IMG/VR virus record: IMGVR_UViG_3300025128_006362
Coordinates: 1-46,108 of that record
Length of the DNA: 46,108 nt
From: a virus
Strand: one strand, 5' to 3'
The notes below the pieces were generated by a model that had not been told where the DNA came from, searched no databases, and saw nothing but the letters and a program-made list of their open reading frames with translations. Below, one piece after another: positions 20,815-28,726 of the stretch. A program made the translations under genes and the position numbers. Within the stretch, counting starts at the first letter, position 1, and each line of letters begins with the position of its first letter.

Positions 20815-23016
20815 ATGTCGGTTAGAGAGCTTCAGGATTATACATTTGTTGCAAAGTATGCAAGATGGATACAAGAAAAAAAAAGAAGAGAAACTTGGAA
20901 TGAAGCTGTTAGCCGCGTAAAGGAGATGATGTTAAACAAGTACTTCGATATACCTGAAGTACACGAAGACATCGAATGGGCTTACGAGATGATGCGTAAA
21001 AAGCGCGTCCTTGGTTCTCAAAGAGCCTTACAGTTTGGCGGCAAACCAATCTTTAAGCACAACGCCCGAATCTATAATTGCATCACTTCTTTCTGTGATC
21101 GCTTGCGTTTCTTTCAAGAGTGTATGTATCTTTTGCTTTGTGGGTGTGGTACTGGATTTTCTGTACAGAAACATCACATAGCAAAACTACCACCCTTAAT
21201 AAAAAACAAAAATGGAACAAAAAAATACGTCATACCAGATACGATTGAAGGATGGTCTGATGCGGTAGGTATACTGGTATCAAGTTACTTCGATCAAAAA
21301 GAATCGTTTCCTGAATACGCAGGTAAGAACGTAAAGTTTGATTATTCTGAGATTAGACCTGCGGGGTCTTTCCTAAACTCAAGCGGTGGAAAAGCTCCCG
21401 GCCCAGAACCACTAAAGCTTGCTCTTTCTAGCATTAGAAAAATATTAGACAGGGCGTTAAAAGATCTAGAGTTCTGTGATAAATCAATAAGATATCTCAC
21501 GCCAATTCAAGCCTACGACATAGTAATGCATAGCGCTGATGCTGTTATTTCAGGTGGGGTTCGTAGAAGCGCCACTATATGCCTATTCAGCCCAGACGAT
21601 GAAGAGATGGCTAAAGCTAAGACTGGTTCTTGGTTTGTAGAAAATCCTCAAAGAGGTAGGTCTAATAACTCTGCTATTCTATTAAGAGAAAAAACAACGG
21701 CAAAGCAGTTTTCAGAACTAATGAATTCTGTTAAAGAATTTGGAGAACCCGGATTTGTATGGTCTGACTCTACTGAGTTAATAGTAAATCCCTGTGTTGA
21801 GATTGGCATGTGGCCTGTAGATGAGACTACAGGAGAAAGCGGTTGGCAAGCCTGCAATTTAAGCACGATCAACTGTGCAAAGATAAAGTCAGAAGAAGAT
21901 TTCCTTGAAGCCTGTAAAGCAGCTTCTATAATTGGAACACTACAAGCTGGCTTTTCTTCATTTTCATATCTTGGAGAAACAAGTGAAAATATAGTAAAAA
22001 GAGAAGCCCTGCTTGGTGTTTCCATGACAGGCATTATGGAACAACATGAAATATGTTTAAGTCCAGAGGTTCAAAAAGCTGGAGCTAAGACGGTTAAAGA
22101 TGAAAATAAAAGAATCGCTAAAATCATTGGAATCAATCAAGCTGCTAGAACTACTTGTATCAAACCTGAAGGCACTAGCAGTTGCGTTCTTGGGACTAGT
22201 TCTGGTATCCATCCTCATCATGCCAAGCGTTATATTAGACGCGTGCAAGCTAATAAGATGGAACCGATCTACAACTACTTCAGAGAAATAAACCCAAGAG
22301 CTTGCGAAGAATCTGTATGGTCAAATAATGATAGTGATGACGTAGTCTCTTTTTGTGTTGAAGTTCCTGCTGGAGCAAAAACAAAAAACCAAGTCGGGGC
22401 TATTGATTTGCTTAGCCACGTAAAGAGTACGCAACAAAACTGGGTCATTACTGGAACCAACAAAAAACTTTGCACCCAACCTTGGTTGGTACATAATGTT
22501 TCCAACACCATTAACGTAAAGCCAGATGAATGGGAAGAAGTAGAAAAATTCATTTATAAAAATAGAAAATTCTTCTGCGGCATTTCTTTGCTGCCAATTA
22601 CGGGAGATAAAGATTATCCCCAAGCACCATTCACCGCAATCTACTTACCAACAGAACAGGTTCGTCACTATGGAGACGCATCTTTGTTTGTTAGCGGCCT
22701 TATAGAAGTCGCCCTCAACCTATGGGAAGACAATCTGTGGGCAGCGTGTGATTCACTTCTTGGTGTTGGAGCCAAAATAAAAGGCAACGGCAAAAAAGAA
22801 TGGTCAGATAGATGTGCAAGATTTGCAGAAAGGTACTTTGAAGGCGACCTGAGAAAACTCACGTACTGCATGAAAGATGTATACAACTGGAAAGAGTGGG
22901 TAGACTTAAGCAGAGAATACACCCCTGTGGACTACACAGAAGTTATAGAAGAAGAAAACAATGTTAAGCCTGAACAGGAATGGGCTTGTGCGGGCGGTAA
23001 GTGCGACGTTATTTAA
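20815..23016 (+). CDS. nrdJ: Class II (adenosylcobalamin-dependent) ribonucleotide reductase
   Basis: The 733-residue protein matches the monomeric B12-dependent ribonucleoside-triphosphate reductase type. RIYNCI holds one redox cysteine, NPCVEI (325-330) holds Asn325, the thiyl-radical Cys327 and Glu329, and the C-terminal CAGGKC (Cys725/Cys730) is the shuttle pair. LLLCGCGTGFSVQ and GSQRALQFGG are typical of this class. It makes dNTPs from NTPs without oxygen dependence and needs adenosylcobalamin from the host. Thioredoxin (16571) could re-reduce it. AAAGGA lies 5 bases before the ATG at 20815. A structured leader precedes it. Confidence 0.92.
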   Translation: MSVRELQDYTFVAKYARWIQEKKRRETWNEAVSRVKEMMLNKYFDIPEVHEDIEWAYEMMRKKRVLGSQRALQFGGKPIFKHNARIYNCITSFCDRLRFFQECMYLLLCGCGTGFSVQKHHIAKLPPLIKNKNGTKKYVIPDTIEGWSDAVGILVSSYFDQKESFPEYAGKNVKFDYSEIRPAGSFLNSSGGKAPGPEPLKLALSSIRKILDRALKDLEFCDKSIRYLTPIQAYDIVMHSADAVISGGVRRSATICLFSPDDEEMAKAKTGSWFVENPQRGRSNNSAILLREKTTAKQFSELMNSVKEFGEPGFVWSDSTELIVNPCVEIGMWPVDETTGESGWQACNLSTINCAKIKSEEDFLEACKAASIIGTLQAGFSSFSYLGETSENIVKREALLGVSMTGIMEQHEICLSPEVQKAGAKTVKDENKRIAKIIGINQAARTTCIKPEGTSSCVLGTSSGIHPHHAKRYIRRVQANKMEPIYNYFREINPRACEESVWSNNDSDDVVSFCVEVPAGAKTKNQVGAIDLLSHVKSTQQNWVITGTNKKLCTQPWLVHNVSNTINVKPDEWEEVEKFIYKNRKFFCGISLLPITGDKDYPQAPFTAIYLPTEQVRHYGDASLFVSGLIEVALNLWEDNLWAACDSLLGVGAKIKGNGKKEWSDRCARFAERYFEGDLRKLTYCMKDVYNWKEWVDLSREYTPVDYTEVIEEENNVKPEQEWACAGGKCDVI

Positions 23017-23026
23017 GGAGATCATG

Positions 23027-23497
23027 ATGGCGATCATCACGGGACATGCAAGTGCTACAGCTACTGTTTATGGATACAAACGTCTTGATGTTAAAAAGAT
23101 TTCTGAAACCGCCGAAGTCCCGACTAAAGGCCATGCGAATGACGCTGGCTGGGATTTATATGCTGATGAAGATGTTACATTGTGGCCAGAAGAAACCAAG
23201 CTGGTATCCACTGGTATAGCAATGGCTCTTCCTGAACACTATGTTGGCTTGATCTGGGATAGATCTTCCATGGGCGTAAAGGGTATACACAGACACGCAG
23301 GTGTTATTGACTGTAACTATCGTGGAGAAGTTAAGGTTTGCTTACATAACACAACATCTGAAATGTATAAAATTAAGCGCGGAGATAGGATTGCGCAATT
23401 GTTAATTCAGGAAATTCCAAATTTCAAATTAAATGAGGTAAAAGAGCTTGACTCAACAGACCGAGATTCTGGTGGTTTTGGCTCTACAGGTAAATAA
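23027..23497 (+). CDS. dut: dUTPase
   Basis: The 156-residue protein has all five trimeric dUTPase motifs: NDAGWDLYA, RSSMGVKG, GVIDCNYRGEV, GDRIAQLLI and the flexible C-terminal arm SGGFGSTG. It hydrolyses dUTP to dUMP and keeps uracil out of phage DNA. The ATG at 23027 has AAGGAG 6 bases upstream; the ATG at 23024 is too close. It starts 10 bases after nrdJ and ends 3 before phoH. Confidence 0.93.
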   Translation: MAIITGHASATATVYGYKRLDVKKISETAEVPTKGHANDAGWDLYADEDVTLWPEETKLVSTGIAMALPEHYVGLIWDRSSMGVKGIHRHAGVIDCNYRGEVKVCLHNTTSEMYKIKRGDRIAQLLIQEIPNFKLNEVKELDSTDRDSGGFGSTGK

Positions 23498-23500
23498 TAA

Positions 23501-24202
23501 ATGTCCAGAAAAAAACACACTGATAATAACTATCAGACAAAAGGACAAACAAAAAGAAGGAAGGCTCTAAAGCCTAAAACCAAAAACCAAGAAGACTACA
23601 TTAGGTTAATGTCAGAAAATGATGTCACTTTCTGTACTGGCCCTGCCGGAACAGGAAAGACGGCAGTGGCGGTAGGACTTGCTTGTGATTATCTATTAGA
23701 TAAAAGAGTTGAGAAGATAATTGTTACTAGACCCGTAATTGAGTCTGGTCGAGGTTTAGGTTTTTTGCCCGGAACCTTTGAAGAAAAAATACACCCGTAT
23801 TTAGTACCCGTAATAGAAGAGATGGAGTATAGACTAAATACCAACAGGGTTCAATCTTATAGAGATGAAGGCAGAATAGAAGTTTGTCCACTAGAATATA
23901 TGAGAGGGCGAAATTTTCATAATTGCTTTATGATATTAGATGAAGCCCAAAACGCCACCTTTGAACAACTTAAAATGTTCATAACTAGAATTGGCTGGGA
24001 TTCAAAAGCAGTCATCAATGGCGATATTGACCAAACAGACTTACTAAAAAAAGAACAAGGAGGTCTGGAAGAATTTTTAGACCGCCTTAACAACGTTAGC
24101 GGTGTTGGTATTGCCGAATTGACTGAACGTGATATAATAAGAAATAAAATTATTTCTAAAATATTAAACGCACTTTATGACGAACCTGTAAAGTATCATT
24201 AA
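23501..24202 (+). CDS. phoH: PhoH-like ATPase
   Basis: The 233-residue protein has Walker A GPAGTGKT (47-54), the VTRPVIESG segment typical of PhoH, and Walker B MILDEAQN (about 145-152). The N-terminal 40 residues are basic. PhoH proteins are common in large phages; RNA-helicase or nuclease-linked ATPase roles have been proposed, but the phage role is unsettled. It abuts the zinc-ribbon gene. Confidence 0.92.
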   Translation: MSRKKHTDNNYQTKGQTKRRKALKPKTKNQEDYIRLMSENDVTFCTGPAGTGKTAVAVGLACDYLLDKRVEKIIVTRPVIESGRGLGFLPGTFEEKIHPYLVPVIEEMEYRLNTNRVQSYRDEGRIEVCPLEYMRGRNFHNCFMILDEAQNATFEQLKMFITRIGWDSKAVINGDIDQTDLLKKEQGGLEEFLDRLNNVSGVGIAELTERDIIRNKIISKILNALYDEPVKYH

Positions 24203-24562
24203 ATGCCAACCTACGATTATTTATGTAACGAGTGTGGCTGTGAGTTTGAACAATTTCACGGCTTCAACAAAACTCCTGAACCCTGCAAGTGCGGAAGTTC
24301 AGACATCAAGATAGTTATTAATCAAGTCCCTATGGGTTTTGTAAAAGGTGAGCCAACAACCCTTGGTCAGCTTGCCGAATCAAACACAAAAAACATGGGT
24401 AGCTATGAACGCAGTGAAAAAAGAGCCAAGCAACAAGAGGGAAATCTCAAAAAACAGAAGCCTAAAAATTGGGTAGAAAAGTCTGGAAGTGCCACGCAGT
24501 CAGAAATAAACAAAATGACAAAATCGCAGAAGGCCAAATACATTCAAGAAGGTAAGAAATGA
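24203..24562 (+). CDS. FmdB-type zinc ribbon protein
   Basis: The 119-residue protein begins PTYDYLCNECGCEFEQF and has a second pair, CKCGSS, which is the FmdB-family zinc ribbon; the first four ligands lie within residues 8-35. The remaining 80 residues are lysine- and glutamine-rich and flexible. The family may act as a transcription or assembly cofactor, but its role is not settled. It directly follows phoH and overlaps the next gene by 4 bases. Confidence 0.75.
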   Translation: MPTYDYLCNECGCEFEQFHGFNKTPEPCKCGSSDIKIVINQVPMGFVKGEPTTLGQLAESNTKNMGSYERSEKRAKQQEGNLKKQKPKNWVEKSGSATQSEINKMTKSQKAKYIQEGKK

Positions 24563-24852
24563 ACCTTCCGCATAAGCCAATAGATCAAGTTATAAAATAC
24601 AAAGATCTTGAAGAAGTCAATATACAATGCGCAGATTGCCAAGAGGAAATATTTAAACTTCTCAGGGTTGCACCAAGCAAAAAAGAAAACAGGCTAATTG
24701 TTGAATGTCCCTTTTGTGATGGAAAAAGCTGGCTTGTTGATGTTGATGGAGATTATTTTCAATCACCACCCGATGATTTAATAGTCAACGAAATGTATGA
24801 AAAGGATGGTGTTATTATAATAGAACTGGAAGGAAAAGAAGATGGAAGCTGA
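24559..24852 (+). CDS. Zinc-ribbon protein of unknown function
   Basis: The 97-residue protein has two CxxC pairs (CADC, CPFC) spaced like a zinc ribbon (about residues 24-53), then an acidic beta-rich tail. It overlaps both neighbours (4 and 11 bases). No function is known. Confidence 0.6.
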   Translation: MNLPHKPIDQVIKYKDLEEVNIQCADCQEEIFKLLRVAPSKKENRLIVECPFCDGKSWLVDVDGDYFQSPPDDLIVNEMYEKDGVIIIELEGKEDGS

Positions 24853-25165
24853 AGATTTCATTAAATCTGAGAATGTGTCTTATACATATTACGATAAAAA
24901 CGGAAACGCATTAAATGATGTCTCTAGCTCTTGTGCATACATAGAGAGAAAAGGAACTGGAGACAGCTATAGAGAAAAATACTACCTCAAGACGCTTCGT
25001 GGTAGCCTATACGACCCCCAAGGGATAGATGGCGCAAAAGCAAACTCGCTGAATACCAAGTTCTCAAAGGTGTCATCAAAAACATTTGATCATTATATTA
25101 AATACTTAATAACCAAACAGAGAAACCACCTTACTTGGGCCGATAGGAGCAATATTGATGTCTAA
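24842..25165 (+). CDS. Unknown phage protein
   Basis: The 107-residue protein has an N-terminal YTYYDKNGNALN segment and a TFDHYIKYLITKQ helix; it looks soluble and alpha/beta. No family is recognised. It overlaps its neighbours by 11 and 8 bases in a run of small genes between phoH and recA. Confidence 0.5.
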   Translation: MEAEDFIKSENVSYTYYDKNGNALNDVSSSCAYIERKGTGDSYREKYYLKTLRGSLYDPQGIDGAKANSLNTKFSKVSSKTFDHYIKYLITKQRNHLTWADRSNIDV

Positions 25166-25481
25166 AAAAACAGGAAAGCTAAACAAGGTCGAAAAGTTTT
25201 ACATAGAAAACAACGAAGACAAAGAAGTTGACGAAATAGCAAAAGACCTAAACAGAACAGAAGCGTCCGTTAAAAGGCATATTGAAAAGTCCAGAATGGG
25301 TCATGTGGATGAAGTTCAGGATAAAAAATCCGATATAAGCGAACTTTTTGGACACAAAGAAGATCGGGGTGTTACAATTATGACTCCTGCCGCTTCGGAA
25401 ATTGCCGACGAGACAAGATCAAAAAGAATCAACGTCTCATCAAAACACAAAAACGCTATTCATATTATTAAGAAAAAATGA
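25158..25481 (+). CDS. Small helix-turn-helix protein
   Basis: The 107-residue protein has a likely helix-turn-helix near its N-terminus (VDEIAKDLNRTEASVKRHI, about residues 24-42), resembling SANT/sigma-region-4-like motifs, and a basic tail ending IIKKK. It may bind DNA. The ATG at 25158 is preferred to the TTG at 25155. It overlaps the next gene by 4 bases. Confidence 0.55.
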   Translation: MSKKTGKLNKVEKFYIENNEDKEVDEIAKDLNRTEASVKRHIEKSRMGHVDEVQDKKSDISELFGHKEDRGVTIMTPAASEIADETRSKRINVSSKHKNAIHIIKKK

Positions 25482-25960
25482 GCATCTTCTTATCTAAAGA
25501 ATTCGACGATTATATTAATATTTACGCTGACCAAAATCCCCTTTGGATAGCAACCCTTTCTAATGGTGAAGTAATATACCAAGATGACGGAAGGCCAAAC
25601 ATAGAACCAGCAAGTGCTTGGACTAGGCTAAAGCAATACTGCAACAGCAACGATCTGTATATTCAATCTATTAAGCTGCGGAATAAATCCCACATAGAAG
25701 AGCTAGGTTCTGGACATGATGGGTATTTCTTTTGTAAATCTGTCGGGGCTTTATTGTTTGGTGACATGAATCAACACGCTTTTGTGTTTGGTACTTTGGA
25801 TGGAGAGAAGCTTTCTGTAAGAAGATGGAGGCTTCCTGAATTGATATCGGAATCGGTAGAGGAAAGAGATCCCTATGCGAATCCAGAATTTATTATTGCG
25901 AAAAAGGGAATATTGAATGAACAAAGGTTACAAACACAAGACAACGGGACAGGAATGTAA
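25478..25960 (+). CDS. Unknown conserved-type phage protein
   Basis: The 160-residue protein has WIATLSNGEVIYQDDGRP near the N-terminus and a C-terminal strand pair (AFVFGTLDGEKLSVRRWRLPEL). The pattern, a beta sheet with one conserved NGE..YQDD motif, recurs in large phages as I recall, but without known function. The 44-base overlap with the next gene is unusually long. Confidence 0.5.
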   Translation: MSIFLSKEFDDYINIYADQNPLWIATLSNGEVIYQDDGRPNIEPASAWTRLKQYCNSNDLYIQSIKLRNKSHIEELGSGHDGYFFCKSVGALLFGDMNQHAFVFGTLDGEKLSVRRWRLPELISESVEERDPYANPEFIIAKKGILNEQRLQTQDNGTGM

Positions 25961-26342
25961 CGCATCTCAATACATTGCTGAGATGGTGTGTCTAAGAAAA
26001 GCCGAAAGAGAAAATGTAGGTAGGCCAGCATACGCCCTTTGGAACACAGAAAAGTGGAAGAAAGAGTTCCAGAGCCAAGTAACAAAAGGCTACCAGCTTC
26101 TTAAAAAATACCACGAAAAGGCCATCATTAATGCCTTAAATTCTTATAAAGGGAAAGGTATATATTCCCTTAGAGTGGGGTGGCTTGAAGACATTATCAA
26201 AAAAGAACAATTCAAGCTAGACAGAATCAACGATAGAGAAATCCAAGAAGTCGAGTACAAAGACAACAGTCTCTCTACTCCTAAGCAGCCATACGGAAAA
26301 CAAAGCAGAATCTCAAGACTTAAGGGGTTGGAAAATGAGTGA
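25917..26342 (+). CDS. Unknown basic helical protein
   Basis: The 141-residue protein has QYIAEMVCLRKAERENVG followed by long charged helices (FQSQVTKGYQLLKKYHEKAI). It is basic and lacks recognisable motifs. It overlaps the preceding gene by 44 bases and the recombinase start by 8. Its position directly before recA hints at a role with recombination, unproven. Confidence 0.5.
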   Translation: MNKGYKHKTTGQECNASQYIAEMVCLRKAERENVGRPAYALWNTEKWKKEFQSQVTKGYQLLKKYHEKAIINALNSYKGKGIYSLRVGWLEDIIKKEQFKLDRINDREIQEVEYKDNSLSTPKQPYGKQSRISRLKGLENE

Positions 26343-27405
26343 CACAGCAGCGTTAAAGACTATTACTAAAAAGTACGGAAACATACTGGTAAACGGTGCT
26401 GATGTTTTTCAGGACTTGAAGAACATGCAAGTTATCCCTGTTAGTCCAGCCTTAGACTACGCTCTTGGAGGCGGCTTTAGAGAGGGGACTTGGGTTCAAA
26501 TGATTGGTGATCCAAAGTCTGGTAAAACAACGACAGCTTTACAGTTTGCTGCTAATTGCCAAAAGAAGGAATATGGTGAACGTCCTATATTCTATGTTAA
26601 TGTTGAGGGTAGACTGAGTACCAAAAATTTTGAAGGAGTACATGGTCTTCAGGCTGACAAGATCACGGTAGTTCAATCTGAAAATGAAACACTAAGTGCC
26701 GAACAATATCTTGGGGCTGTGGAGAAATTAGTAAAGGCTCATCCTAACTGTGTAATTATTATTGATTCAATATCTAGCTTAATAGCACAGCGAGATTTAG
26801 ACGAAGAGGTTCGGGGAGATTATAGACCCGGAGTTCCAAGGATTCTATCTAACTTCTGTAAAAAAATGAGTAGCGTAGTCCCCAAACAAAAGGCTATCGT
26901 TATAATGATTACCCATTTTATAGCTAACACTGGTGGTATGGGTAAAAAGAAGGTAGCAGACGGTGGTGTAAAAGTGCGTTATCAAGCAGACACCATTCTT
27001 GAGATAGCTTGGATTCAAGCTTGGAAAGATAAAAACGAAGGAAATCAAATAGGTCAGGCAATGCACTGGAAGGTTATCACTTCTGCCCTTGGCGGTTTTG
27101 TTGGCGGCGAAGCTATTGGCTGGCTCAGGTATGGAGTTGGAATTGATTACAAGCAGGAGATGTTTGAACAAGCTAATGACTTTGATTTAATTTCTGCTGC
27201 TGGAGCTTGGTATACTTGTGACTTCTTGGTTGAAAATACAAAACCAATCAAAAAGCTTCTTGAGGCAGAAGGTATTAAAGAAGACGAAGAAGAAAAAATC
27301 ATTAAGTTCGTTAAGTTTCAAGGACAGAATAAGCTCAAAGAATTTCTTGACACAAACGATCTTTGGTCTTCTTTGCAAATTTCATTAAAGGAAATGCTGT
27401 TTTGA
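26335..27405 (+). CDS. recA: RecA/UvsX-type recombinase
   Basis: The 356-residue protein has Walker A GDPKSGKTT (about 57-65), the Walker B strand CVIIIDSISSL, and the core PLx region with THFIANTGGMG in the L1/L2 area. The N-terminal oligomerisation helix is short. It forms filaments on single-stranded DNA for strand exchange and recombination-dependent replication. It lies next to a nuclease and the helicase-primase genes, as in phage replisomes. The sequence is divergent, so UvsX-like is as apt as RecA. Confidence 0.9.
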   Translation: MSDTAALKTITKKYGNILVNGADVFQDLKNMQVIPVSPALDYALGGGFREGTWVQMIGDPKSGKTTTALQFAANCQKKEYGERPIFYVNVEGRLSTKNFEGVHGLQADKITVVQSENETLSAEQYLGAVEKLVKAHPNCVIIIDSISSLIAQRDLDEEVRGDYRPGVPRILSNFCKKMSSVVPKQKAIVIMITHFIANTGGMGKKKVADGGVKVRYQADTILEIAWIQAWKDKNEGNQIGQAMHWKVITSALGGFVGGEAIGWLRYGVGIDYKQEMFEQANDFDLISAAGAWYTCDFLVENTKPIKKLLEAEGIKEDEEEKIIKFVKFQGQNKLKEFLDTNDLWSSLQISLKEMLF

Positions 27406-27830
27406 AGGCGATAGGTTTTGATGGGAGGGATCGCAATTGGAACGTTTCCAAGCATGTTGTTCACGGGGACGACAAAAGACCTCGATCTAAATTGCACATT
27501 TCTGCGAGAAAACTCTTGCGTGATGTATTTCCGTATGATACAATCCTTGAGGAAGTTCCACTTCCCGGTTCACATAAGCCATCAAGAAAATCCACTCTGT
27601 TTGTTGATTTTTTGATACCGTCAGAACTTCTGGCGGTCGAAGTTCACGGGCGGCAGCACTTTGAGTTTGTCGCCCATTTTCATGGCAACAGAGCGGGTTT
27701 TAGGAAATCAAAATCGAGAGATAGGGACAAGGAAAACTGGCTTAAAATTAACGACATCACTCTTGTTGCATTAAGTTATTCGGAATCAGAAGATGAATGG
27801 AAAAGAAGAATTATCAATAGACAAGCTTGA
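27402..27830 (+). CDS. PD-(D/E)XK (Vsr-like) endonuclease, TTG start
   Basis: The 142-residue protein has the pattern of Vsr/DUF559-type nucleases: Glu50/51 in LEEVPLPG, Asp69 in LFVDFLIP, and E-x-H (Glu80, His82) in LAVEVHGRQHFEF, where His may replace the usual lysine. The TTG start at 27402 overlaps the recombinase stop (TTGA) and has AAGGA 8 bases upstream. The position suggests DNA processing with the recombinase, such as branched-DNA or resection cuts, but the substrate is not known. Confidence 0.65.
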   Translation: MKAIGFDGRDRNWNVSKHVVHGDDKRPRSKLHISARKLLRDVFPYDTILEEVPLPGSHKPSRKSTLFVDFLIPSELLAVEVHGRQHFEFVAHFHGNRAGFRKSKSRDRDKENWLKINDITLVALSYSESEDEWKRRIINRQA

Positions 27831-28290
27831 GAAGTTTATAGAAGACTTGGAAAGCTATACTAATACAGAAGGCGTTATAGACATAGAGCATAACCCTGAA
27901 GTTAAAGGTATAATAAACCTTAGTTCTTTTGAGTTAAAGTCTTTGACAGCAGAAGAGTGCTGTGAGAAAGCTTTCGTTGTACAGGGTTACTGCAATTACC
28001 TACAGAAAATATACAATAAACATCTAGCTAGATTTAAGTGGTGCGAAGAGCTTATTAACCATACTGTTGCTAGTAGGGCTAATAACTTTGATAAGTATAC
28101 AAAATGGGAGGTAAAAGTAAACTCAGTTATAAGAGAAGATGACTTCATACAAAAAGTATGGAGAGTAAAAAGAATTGCTGAAGGAAGAATAACCATATTG
28201 ACCGACACAGTAAGAGACGTTAGAAGACAAGCTGACACCTTACTAGAACTTGGACGGAGAAGAAGAAATGAATCCTATAGACACAATTAA
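27793..28290 (+). CDS. Unknown helical protein in replication block
   Basis: The 165-residue protein is predicted helical with two parts (LDKLEKFIEDLES; HLARFKWCEELINHTVASRA) and a basic C-terminus with RRRR. It overlaps the nuclease by 38 bases and the next by 23. No motifs identify it. A recombination mediator or loader is plausible from position only. Confidence 0.5.
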   Translation: MNGKEELSIDKLEKFIEDLESYTNTEGVIDIEHNPEVKGIINLSSFELKSLTAEECCEKAFVVQGYCNYLQKIYNKHLARFKWCEELINHTVASRANNFDKYTKWEVKVNSVIREDDFIQKVWRVKRIAEGRITILTDTVRDVRRQADTLLELGRRRRNESYRHN

Positions 28291-28726
28291 AAAAGGCATA
28301 TTAAACAATGATATGGAGCAAGTTATTCAGGGCTTTTCAGCCCTCACAGGAGAAGAAGTCAGACCAGCAGGAGGAGGGGCAGAACAAGGAGGAAGCCCAG
28401 AGCCGGAGTCAGCCACAAGTGAATCACACGCCGAAGCCGTGCAGTCACCAGTGCAGGTGCGGTCGAAAGACTTAGACTTCTCTACAGAACCCAGAGATGT
28501 TGAATCAAAGTTTGGTAGAAAAGAACCTATCCAAGTTGGTGATAATCAGTTTATGGATGATGGCGTTGAAGCCAAAGATGTTACAACACCAGATGTTCCC
28601 AGAACAAAAAGACGACCTCCTGTTAAGTTGATTGAGGTATCGTGTCACGTATGTGGTACTAAGGAAGAGATTAACCCAGCATACAAAAGTGGTACTTTTC
28701 ATCGTTGCAGCAGGTGTGTTGGTTAA
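28268..28726 (+). CDS. Protein with C-terminal zinc ribbon
   Basis: The 152-residue protein has an N-terminal short helix, a long disordered centre rich in Gly, Glu, Pro and Ser (GGGAEQGGSPEPESATSESH), and a C-terminal zinc ribbon CHVCGT...CSRC. The ATG at 28268 follows GGAGAAG; the TTG at 28250 is less likely. The stop shares a base with the helicase start (TAATG). The layout fits a linker protein that joins replisome parts. Confidence 0.55.
   Translation: MNPIDTIKKGILNNDMEQVIQGFSALTGEEVRPAGGGAEQGGSPEPESATSESHAEAVQSPVQVRSKDLDFSTEPRDVESKFGRKEPIQVGDNQFMDDGVEAKDVTTPDVPRTKRRPPVKLIEVSCHVCGTKEEINPAYKSGTFHRCSRCVG

Noticed and set aside
27900-27925. TATAAT-like sequences inside coding regions (for example near 10160, 24130 and 27910)
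   Set aside because: They lack the preceding GTG and lie within genes, as expected by chance in AT-rich DNA.
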